This document shows positions 6,143 to 16,303 of a stretch of 25,151 bases of DNA, one piece after another (position 1 is the first letter of the stretch; each line of letters begins with the position of its first letter). The stretch covers positions 1 through 25,151 of the forward strand of contig CAYQZD010000050.1 of NCBI GenBank assembly GCA_964421875.1. Direction: 5' to 3'. The position numbers were made by a program, and so were the translations under genes. The notes beneath the pieces are model-generated. The model saw only the letters and a program-made list of their open reading frames with translations, did no database searches and was not told the origin of the DNA. Source of the DNA: CAYQZD01 sp964421875 (GTDB lineage: Bacteria > Electryoneota > Tariuqbacteria > Tariuqbacterales > Tariuqbacteraceae).

Positions 6143-8293
6143 GTGAAATCTCCAGACAATAATGCAGCGGTAATCCCGGGTCTGCTGTTCTTAGGCGGAG
6201 CGGTTTACCTCTGGGGAGCTTTAGGCATCGACCCGGAAGCAGTCACCGCAATGGCCGCCGGGCGGTCTTTAAGTGAAGTCTTCGGCTTGTTCAAATCCTT
6301 CGTCTATTTCGGCGTGTTCGCTCTATTCGCAGCGGCGATTATCTGCGCGGTACTACGCCTGGATTTTACGCCGCGTTCGGTACTGTTTCGACGGAATGTT
6401 ATCATCTCTCTGGGAATTCTATCACTCTTAAACGTCCCTCCCGCGTATTTCCTTAGCGGAGCCTCAGGCATATTTATCGGGATACTCTTGCTGCTGGCAA
6501 ACATCGGCGGACTGGCGGGAATAACGCTGCTTGCCAGCGGAGCGGGGGGGATGCTGGCGAAGATTCTCCCCGTGATTAAAACTTCTGGTAAAAAGAATAA
6601 AACACTAACACTAGCGGTCGCCAGTGTACTGTTTTTCCTCATCCTTGCCCTGGCGCAGAAATTAGTATTAGGCGGAATTCCCCACGTTGGCGACGGCGTA
6701 ATCCAGCTTATGCAGGCGAAAATCTACGCCGCCGGGAAATTCACCGTTCCCGCCCCAGCCCCCCTCGAATTCTACTTCGATCCTTTCCTCGTCGCTCAAA
6801 ACGGACGCTGGTTCACGCAATATCCCCCCGGTTATGTGGCGCTGCTGTCGCTGGGAGTATTAATCGGGACGCCCCAGCTTATCAATCCCTTATTGACAGC
6901 TTTGTCGATGATACTCTTCGGATTGGTTCTGCGTGAAATTAAACTGGAAACCGGCTGGATATTGTTGTTTGCGCTTTCACCATTTGTAATCTTTATGTCC
7001 GGCTCCTTTATGAGCCATCCCGCCGCGATGTTCTTCGGCGCCTTGACCCTTTATTTCTTCCTCAAATCGGGGCGGACGCATCCCGGATGGCTCGCTTTGA
7101 CGGGGCTTGCCGCCGGAGCGATGTTCTCCACCCGCTCTTTCACCGCAGTGTGTTTCTGCCTGCCTCTGGCGGCGATAGCGGTTCGCAAGAGAATTGGACT
7201 GGGCGCGCTGTTAGGATTATTGGGTTTCGTTCTGGGCGCCTCGCCCTACTTCATCAACAATTATTTCGCCACTGGCTCGTTCTTCACCGCCGGCTACCAG
7301 GCGGCCTGGGGCGGCTTCAGCGGCCTCCTGTTCGGCGAATCCCCCTGGGGACCGCCGCATACTCCCCAGCTCGGTTTTCTCCATCTAATCTCCCTGATCC
7401 AGGGGCTTAACAGCCGCCTCTTTGAACTGCCGCTGCCCGCGCTAATCGGAGTGGTGTTCTGGCTGCTTTTCAGCCGTCGTAAGGGCTGGAAGGAATGGAG
7501 CCTGTTCGCAGCCGGAGTCTGCGGTTTCGCCGGATACTTTTTCTATTTCTACCTGGATATGGTTTACGGGCCCCGCTTCGCCTACGCTTCAGCCTTCCCC
7601 CTGCTGATAATCACCGCCCTCGGCTTCAAAGCCTTCTACCGCCGGATTGTCGATTCCGGCGTCCCCCGCGCCGCCGCGCAATGGGGGCTGATAGCAGCAG
7701 GTGTAATCCTGCTGGCGGTGTGGGGAACAGTATCCCTCCCGGCGCGAGTGAACGAGTATTCCCGCGGCTACCGCGATGTCCGCCCCGATTTCATCGAAGC
7801 GGTCGAAGCCGCCGGAGTGAGGGACGCTCTGGTCTTCCTCGACGATTACCCCTCCTCCGACCGACACGCCCGCCTCTACAGCCTCGGCTTCACCAACCGG
7901 CAAGCCTGGTTCTACGCCTGGATGCTGAACGATACAGCGGTGGAAAGCGCCCTGAGAAGCCTGAAAATCCCCCCGGAGCAGGGATTCGGCCGGTGCGCCC
8001 CCCTCCCAGCCATCGGCGCCGCCTTGAACCGATATTGGGGGAATCCGTATTACATCCCCACGCCGGAAGAGGATAAACTCCGCGAACACATCCCCTTGAA
8101 GCAGGGACTGATATATATGTCCCCCTTAATCGAAAAAAACAACATTATCTTCGCCCGCGATTTCGGAGCGCACAACCGTGTCCTAATAGAAAAATTCCCG
8201 GAAAGGAAATCCTACAGTATAACCCTCAAAGATGGGGAATATGTCATCACCGAACCGGGGAATATTTCCCCGGACAGCTCCGAAGCCCGTTGA
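6143..8293 (+). CDS. GT39-like integral membrane glycosyltransferase (ArnT/PMT type, GT-C fold)
   Basis: Predicted polytopic glycosyltransferase of 716 residues that would use a polyprenyl-phosphate sugar donor on the outer face of the inner membrane. The GT39-like core starts near residue 165. An acidic residue lies after its first membrane helix (D184 in HVGDGVIQLMQAKIY), then comes the YPPGYV loop (227-232) and a series of hydrophobic helices to about 530. A soluble periplasmic domain of about 180 residues ends the protein. The first 160 residues form about five extra hydrophobic segments that GT39 proteins usually lack. The start is GTG, 3 nt after the upstream stop, with a weak ribosome site, suggesting translational coupling. 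Donor and acceptor are unknown. Confidence 0.75.
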   Translation: MKSPDNNAAVIPGLLFLGGAVYLWGALGIDPEAVTAMAAGRSLSEVFGLFKSFVYFGVFALFAAAIICAVLRLDFTPRSVLFRRNVIISLGILSLLNVPPAYFLSGASGIFIGILLLLANIGGLAGITLLASGAGGMLAKILPVIKTSGKKNKTLTLAVASVLFFLILALAQKLVLGGIPHVGDGVIQLMQAKIYAAGKFTVPAPAPLEFYFDPFLVAQNGRWFTQYPPGYVALLSLGVLIGTPQLINPLLTALSMILFGLVLREIKLETGWILLFALSPFVIFMSGSFMSHPAAMFFGALTLYFFLKSGRTHPGWLALTGLAAGAMFSTRSFTAVCFCLPLAAIAVRKRIGLGALLGLLGFVLGASPYFINNYFATGSFFTAGYQAAWGGFSGLLFGESPWGPPHTPQLGFLHLISLIQGLNSRLFELPLPALIGVVFWLLFSRRKGWKEWSLFAAGVCGFAGYFFYFYLDMVYGPRFAYASAFPLLIITALGFKAFYRRIVDSGVPRAAAQWGLIAAGVILLAVWGTVSLPARVNEYSRGYRDVRPDFIEAVEAAGVRDALVFLDDYPSSDRHARLYSLGFTNRQAWFYAWMLNDTAVESALRSLKIPPEQGFGRCAPLPAIGAALNRYWGNPYYIPTPEEDKLREHIPLKQGLIYMSPLIEKNNIIFARDFGAHNRVLIEKFPERKSYSITLKDGEYVITEPGNISPDSSEAR

Positions 8294-8344
8294 CTGCATC
8301 TCACAATAATTCCTCTACATTTTTGTGCTCTACGTTACGGTTTT

Positions 8345-8373
8345 TTGCATTTTTAATTAATTATATTTATATT
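8345..8373 (+). promoter_or_regulatory. Putative promoter ahead of the small-gene/HicBA/gyrA cluster
   Basis: TTGCAT (8345-8350), a 17-bp spacer and TATATT (8368-8373) lie in a very AT-rich stretch between the GT39 gene and the next gene. A second TATAAT is at 8375-8380. Transcription would start about 20-30 nt before the ATG at 8410. AT-richness makes chance matches likely, so confidence is limited. Confidence 0.4.
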
Positions 8374-8409
8374 ATATAATTTAGTGAAGCCTTCATCCGT
8401 CTGAAATTT

Positions 8410-8706
8410 ATGAGCTTGAGTAAAGGCGAAGCCCGGATTAAAAGCCTGGTGCCCCTGATCGCCAAAGGGCAGGTGAAATATCTCCCCGCAAACCTATTCC
8501 CTGATGCCCCGGAGCGGGGGGAACCGCCCTTCGATGCGGTCTTCCGCCATCCGCAAGCGGTCATCCTGCATCTGGGAAAGCGAATCCCCCTGAACGGCTG
8601 GGCCGCCTACAACGACGCCGCCTTCGCATTAGAAAGACCGGACGGCTCGATAAAGTTGGTGAACGGCGAAGCGAAGCTGGGGAGAGGGGTGGTGGAAATA
8701 AAGTGA
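8410..8706 (+). CDS. Hypothetical protein, 98 aa
   Basis: No family is recognised. The 98-residue product is soluble, with no signal peptide or membrane segment, and has a mixed alpha/beta composition with many Pro and Gly. The ATG at 8410 lacks an obvious Shine-Dalgarno. Base use is like the neighbouring genes and the frame stays open to a stop 7 nt before the HicB start. It may therefore be the first gene of the toxin-antitoxin cluster, or an independent small gene. An overlapping antisense reading frame (8367-8564) was considered less likely because this frame fits the operon spacing. Function unknown. Confidence 0.5.
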   Translation: MSLSKGEARIKSLVPLIAKGQVKYLPANLFPDAPERGEPPFDAVFRHPQAVILHLGKRIPLNGWAAYNDAAFALERPDGSIKLVNGEAKLGRGVVEIK

Positions 8707-8713
8707 GGTTCGT

Positions 8714-8959
8714 ATGAGTGAAAAACTACTGAAATTAAAGATTGAACACCTCCCCGAAGGCGTTTACCTCGCCACCAGCGAAGTCCTGCCCGGATTGATT
8801 GCCCAAGGAAGGACCTTAAGCGAAACCCTGGAAATCGCCCGCGATGTGGCAAGGAAACTGATTGAATCATATCGGGAATACGGGGAAGAGATTCCGGCTG
8901 GATTAGAGGATTTCAATGAAAATGAGGAGCAGATAAGAATTCCGGTTGGTGTCGATTAA
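8714..8959 (+). CDS. hicB: HicB-family antitoxin
   Basis: Predicted antitoxin that binds and blocks the HicA RNase encoded next to it. The 81-residue protein shows the short HicB pattern: a first strand pair (KLKIEHLPEGVYLATSE), the LPGLIAQGRTLSETLEIARD segment typical of HicB folds (a degenerate RNase H-like fold), and an acidic C-terminal tail (GLEDFNENEEQ). It has no recognisable helix-turn-helix or ribbon-helix-helix domain, as in other short HicB proteins, so how it autoregulates is unclear. Start ATG has GAGG 7 nt upstream. The stop overlaps the HicA start (TAATG), giving the antitoxin-first gene order. Confidence 0.85.
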   Translation: MSEKLLKLKIEHLPEGVYLATSEVLPGLIAQGRTLSETLEIARDVARKLIESYREYGEEIPAGLEDFNENEEQIRIPVGVD

Positions 8960-9183
8960 TGGGGAGGCTGGCTGGATTCAAATATGGTGATTTGACTAGG
9001 AGATTGAAAAAACTTGGATTCGTTTTCGACCGCCAGGCATCCGGTAGTCATGAAATTTGGCTCCATCCTCAATCAAGGAAACGAATTGTAATTCCTCACC
9101 ATCCCGGCGATATCCCAGAAGGAACGATAAGGGCAATTATTAAATATGCCGGAGTCACCATCAATGATTTCTTAAGCGCTTAA
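8959..9183 (+). CDS. hicA: HicA-family mRNA interferase toxin
   Basis: Predicted translation-independent mRNA-cleaving toxin of 74 residues with the dsRBD-like HicA fold. Visible landmarks are an N-terminal helix (GDLTRRLKKLGFVFDR), the catalytic-histidine motif SGSHEIW with H31, a basic strand (RKRIVIPHHPG), and the closing helix PEGTIRAIIKYAGV. Length is normal for HicA. The ATG overlaps the HicB stop by one base, so toxin synthesis depends on antitoxin translation. The gene ends 21 nt before gyrA on the same strand, an unusual location. It appears intact, with all key residues present. Confidence 0.9.
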   Translation: MGRLAGFKYGDLTRRLKKLGFVFDRQASGSHEIWLHPQSRKRIVIPHHPGDIPEGTIRAIIKYAGVTINDFLSA

Positions 9184-9204
9184 TATTAAATATCATAATA
9201 ACCT

Positions 9205-11778
<2,574 letters not shown>

Positions 11779-11803
11779 TATACCTATTCTACCAAGTGTT
11801 TTT

Positions 11804-11851
11804 GTAGGGGCGTTCAATTGAACGCCCTTACACCGGATAAAACTTATGGGA
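11804..11851. repeat. Dispersed palindromic repeat centred on CAATTG, copy 2
   Basis: A 28-bp palindrome (11804-11831) with one mismatched pair has GTAGGGGCG on the left and CGCCCTTAC on the right around GTTCAATTGAAC. The following 20 bases match those after copy 1 (5585-5632) at 14 positions. It lies 26 nt after the gyrA stop with no T-tract, so it is a repeat rather than a clear terminator. The rest of 11852-12068 is AT-rich and shows only the start region of the next gene. Confidence 0.65.
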
Positions 11852-12068
11852 ATCAGTACAATGAATAAAACGCATATTAAGATGAGATTTGTCTTGAATG
11901 AACAGACCAGACCATAATTATTCTCAATATGGGAGCGATTTTTGCACTGCTGTTTGTACACCTGATTTTATGTCCTGTTGTGAATATCCTGCTTGAAAGT
12001 TTCAAATATTTGCATTATTGAAAAGACTTGACATTGTTATATAAATCTTTAATTATCGGAGCCCGTCT

Positions 12069-15000
12069 ATGAAGCTCAAAGTAATGGCCGTTATTATTAC
12101 TGCATTCCTGTTTGTGGGAACGGCTTCTGCGCTGACACTTTTGGGGGACCCCTCAATCGCTGAAACTCAGCTCTCCATCCAGAGGCATGACCAGAGGGGG
12201 ATTGCGCTGGATTTCAGAATCCCCGCTATATCCGTACGAAACCTGGAAAAAGGAGAGGAACAACTCGATTTGCTCTACATCGATTCCGAGGGAGTCACCG
12301 GTGAAATCGGCGCCCCCGAAGTCCCGGTTATCACCCGCCTCTTCGCAGTTCCCAACCGGGCGAGGGTCAGAATTCTATCCTTCGAACCGCAGTACCGCAC
12401 TGTCAGCGGAGTCAATCCCTATCCACATCAAGAATATGAATACGATTCCCCCTCCAATTCCGATATCTGGGAATTCGGTGAGAGATACTATGAGCGCGGA
12501 GAGTTTTTCCCGAATAAATGGGTCGATGTCGGCCAACCTGCGGTTATGAGGGATTACCGGCTGATTCCGGTATCCGTTTTCCCTGTCAGGGTGAATCCTG
12601 CGACCGGCGAAGCGATGGTGCTCACCGGAATTCACGTTGAATTGAGCTTCGACGATGGCCCCGCGGAGAACATTAAAATCCGCCAAACCCGCCCCATCAC
12701 TATGACCTTCGATAAAATATATCGGGATGTCATTGCCAACTATGATTACATCAATCCCAACGGAGCTGAAGTCAAAGGTTCGCTGCTTATTATCTATCCC
12801 AACGTTTCCGGCGTCAGCGATGTGCTCGCCCCCTATATCGAATGGAAGAAGCGGCGGGGATACCATACTCATGTGGAAATGGTCTCTAACAACGCTAGCA
12901 CCACTACCGTGAAAAACATCATCCAGAACGCTTACAATACCTACGACCCGCCCCTGGAGCACGTGGTGCTGGTGGGGGACGCCGCCGGAGGTCTTGCTAT
13001 ACGATGCTATACCCATTCAAGCGGCGCGACCGACCATAACTATACTATGGTCGAAGGAAGCGACATCCTCACCGATATCACGGTGGGAAGGCTTAGCGCC
13101 GGCTCTACCAGCGATTTACGCACTGTAATCACTAAAATTCTATACTACGAGCAGGAACCCTCCCGCACTATAACCGATTGGTATCGAAAAGCCTCGCTGG
13201 TCTCCGGGAGCAGTTCCAGCGGCTGGTCTACCATTCAGATAAACCACTGGATTAAACTGCAGCTAATGGAACTGGGTTATACCCAGATTGACACGATGTG
13301 GTACACTATGGGCAGCTCATCCCAAATCCGTTCCTTTATGATAAACACCATAAACAGCGGTGTGAGTATCTTCCATTTCAGAGGATACATCAGTATGAAT
13401 GGATTCTCCCCCAGCGATATCCTCAACCTGCAAAACTCCTTCAAAATCCCCTTCGCCACCATCCTCACCTGCGGCACCGGCAATTTCGGCTCCAGTGGAG
13501 CCGATGAATCGGAAGCCTTCCTCCGAGCCGGTACCAACTCCGTCCCTAAAGGGGCTATCGGATGCGTGGGAACCGCTACCAGTATGACGAGTACCCGTTA
13601 CAATAACTCTATGGACCAGGGGATGTGGTGCGCTCTGCTGGAGGGAGGTATCACCGAACTCGGCCCCGTAACCTTCAGGGGCAAGCTGCAAATATACCTA
13701 ACCTACCAGCATGACTGGTCCAACGGAAGCAGATACGTCTATTGGAACAATTTGATGGGCGACCCNNNNNNNNNNNNNNNNNNNNNNNNNNNNNNNNNNN
13801 NNNNNNNNNNNNNNNNNNNNNNNNNNNNNNNNNNNNNNNNNNNNNNNNNNNNNNNNNNNNNNNNNGAAGGTTACCGTCACCAATCACAACGACTATCCTT
13901 ATATAGGAAGAGCAGTGGTTTACGATTATCCGGTGAATCCCGGTTTCAACCAGCTCTCGATTTATGACGCCCCTTCGGGGCAGACTCAGGGCAACAACGA
14001 TGGAATCGCTAATCCTTCTGAAATTGTGGGACTAATAGTAACCCTGAAGAACTTTGGCATCTCCAGAACCTCCACCAACATCTCAGCTTCCATAGCCACA
14101 ACCGACACCAACGTCACCATACAAAATTCCACCGCAGCCTACCCGGACCTAAGTCCGAGTAGTACCGCCACTCCTTCCGGAGGCGGCTTCCTGGTGCAGT
14201 TTGCGAATAATTTCCTGCAGGGATACCGTATCCCCTTCACTATGAACATCAGCACCGGCCAGGGCAATTTCAACGGAGCATTCGATGTTGAAATCAGTTC
14301 CGGTGAATCGCTGGTGGAAGATATCGTTATTACCGGAAACTCCTTCAATCCCGGTGAAGTGGATAACCTGATAGTTGAAGTTAAAAATATCGGACAATGG
14401 GATTTGCAGGGTGTCGTGGGAAATCTATCCATCGAAGACACTATGGTAACCGTCCTGGACGGTGAAGCCAATTTCGGTAATATCGCTCCCGGTCAAACCG
14501 TCAGCAACGTCTCCAATCCCTTCAGAATAAGCGCCAATTCCTTTATGACAAACGGGATTAATCTGTTGTTCAGACTCACGCTGGTGAGTTCAAACGGTCA
14601 AACACAGGATGTTTTCTTTAACCTGACAGGAGGCAACTTAACCACGGAAGACCCCTTCGGCCCCGACGATTACGGTTACTACTGTATCGACGACACCGAT
14701 GAACTCTATAGCCATCATCCTTGGCTGGAGTGGCAGGAAATCAATGGTGTCGGTACTCCGTTGAACCTTCCTGACACCGGCGGCGACAACGATAAATCGA
14801 CCATCGTCATCCTCCCCTTCGACTTCCCCTACTATGGAAGGACTAACGATACTTTAACAGTCTGTTCCAACGGATGGATGGCTTTTGGCACCTGGGACTT
14901 CATCAATGAATTCCGTAATCAGCCTATACCCTGCAGCTTCGGCCCGCCATCTGGAATGATTGTACCCTATTGGGATAATCTCAAAACCTACGGCGGCAGT

Positions 15001-16050
15001 ATGGGCGTCTACAAGTATTACGACCAGCAGAATCACAAATTCATCATCGAATACGACCGGGTGCAGCACACTTCCGGCGGAACCCAGACCTTCCAGGTAA
15101 TTTTCTACGACCCCGCATATTATCCCACACCCACCGGCGACGGGGAATTAATCTTCCAGTATATGACCTTCCAGGCTGTGATAGGTCCCTCTAACGACCA
15201 CAGGTACTGGTCCACCGGTATTATGAACCATGAACATGACACCGGGCTGCAATACGCTCATTGGAACAATTATCATGATGGAGCCGCGCAGCTCCGCTCT
15301 CGTCAGGCCCCCGAGCCTTCGGGAAGGGCGGTGAAATTCACCACAAACGTTCCCATCCGAGGCCCCAGACCGCTCTATATTAACATAGAACCGATTAATC
15401 CCCCGATTGTCGTGCCTCAACAGGGCGGATGGGTTCGCTATACTGCGAACGTGGCGGATACCGGAAGCTACGTCATCAACTTCGGAGCCTGGGTGCACGC
15501 TACACTGCCCAACGGCCTGCAGTTCGGACCGCTGCTGGTAAGAACCGGAAACCAGCTTGGACCGGGCGCTTCGGTAACCCGCCAGGTCAGCCATTATATT
15601 CCCGCAGCGGCAGGTCCCGGAAATTACTGGATCAACGCCTTTGTCGGAGACTACAACACTCGAGAGGTGTGGGCGACCGACAGCCTCCCCTTCACCAAAT
15701 CGGGGGCGGATTATGCCGGAAGCAACCAATGGCGCACCACCGGATGGGGCGATGAAGAAGTGTTTGAAAGCCCGGATTTGACCCCGCTTGAATACCAGCT
15801 CTCCCAGGCCTCGCCCAATCCCTTCAACCCGGTAACGGAAATCGCCTTCACCCTGCCTGAATCCCAGCGGATTACCATCAATGTTTACAACACTCTGGGA
15901 GGGAAAGTAGCGGTCCTGGCGGAAGGCTGGTGGGACGCCGGAAATCACAAAGTGGTCTTCGATGCGGAGGGGCTATCAAGCGGACTCTATTTCTACTCTC
16001 TGCAAGCCGGTGATTTCATCCAGACTCGAAAAATGCTTCTCCTGAAATAG
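12069..16050 (+). CDS. Gingipain-like (peptidase C25 family) secreted protein with C-terminal sorting-type domain, interrupted by an assembly gap
   Basis: One large exported protein is inferred: 565 residues before the N gap and 727 after it (reading from 13867). It has a signal peptide (1-21, ending TASA), a propeptide-like region (about 30-230), and a C25-type caspase-like domain (about 237-565). The caspase-like domain includes HVVLVGDAAG, DHNYTMVEGSDILTDITVGR, FHFRGY at 435-440 and the cysteine-bearing LTCGTGNF (C468). After the gap come Ig-like/CARDB-like repeats, a beta-rich domain, and a final ~85-residue domain with ASPNPFNP and a KMLLLK end, like T9SS or FlgD-type tails. The frames match across the gap only if the true gap is a multiple of 3, so the 100 Ns look like a placeholder. 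Start ATG has GGAG 7 nt upstream. The usual GHG histidine is FRG here. Two adjacent genes remain possible. Confidence 0.75.
13766..13865. other. Assembly gap (100 N)
   Basis: Exactly 100 N bases interrupt the gingipain-like gene. The coding frame shifts by one across the run as written, which fits an arbitrary scaffold gap rather than a measured length or a real frameshift. Confidence 0.98.
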
Positions 16051-16072
16051 AGACCATTGAATCTAATATAAC

Positions 16073-16102
16073 AAAGGGCGAGTCATAAAGACTCGCCCTT
16101 TT
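16073..16102 (+). terminator. Intrinsic terminator after the gingipain-like gene
   Basis: A perfect 12-bp stem AAAGGGCGAGTC (16073-16084) and GACTCGCCCTTT (16090-16101) has a 5-base ATAAA loop and a T-rich end. It starts 22 nt after the stop at 16050. Confidence 0.85.
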
Positions 16103-16151
16103 GATTTTCGACGCTAAGGTTATTCTTGAAAAGAATGACGAAAAAAAGGAT

Positions 16152-16226
16152 GTCATTCCCGCGAAGGCGGGAATCCATATTCTTGTATTTGTAGTAGATA
16201 CTGGAATCCTGCTCTGCAGGAATGAT
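16152..16226. repeat. Paired inverted hairpin repeat (GTCATTC class), copy 2
   Basis: The left hairpin has arms ATTCCCGC (16155-16162) and GCGGGAAT (16167-16174) with a GAAG loop. The right hairpin has arms TCCTGC (16207-16212) and GCAGGA (16216-16221). Outer ends GTCATTC and GGAATGAT match copy 1 at 2681-2747 in layout. It sits between two convergent terminators. Confidence 0.65.
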
Positions 16227-16254
16227 AAATTTAGGATAACCTTTATGGGATTGT

Positions 16255-16284
16255 AAAAAAAAGGCGGACAATATGTCCGCCTTT
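16255..16284 (-). terminator. Intrinsic terminator of the efflux operon
   Basis: On the minus strand, AAAGGCGGACA (16284-16274) pairs with TGTCCGCCTTT (16270-16260) around a 3-base loop, followed by more T residues to 16255. It starts about 20 nt after the RND permease stop. Confidence 0.85.
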
Positions 16285-16303
16285 ACTCGTTGAGTTTTTC
16301 CCG

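Noticed and set aside
11804..11831. gyrA intrinsic terminator
   Set aside because: Strong palindrome but no T-tract on either side, and the same sequence occurs away from a gene end at 5585, so it is better called a repeat.
15148..15948. 266-aa antisense open frame in the gingipain-like gene
   Set aside because: Opposite a well-supported coding region, with no family features or ribosome site; a shadow frame.
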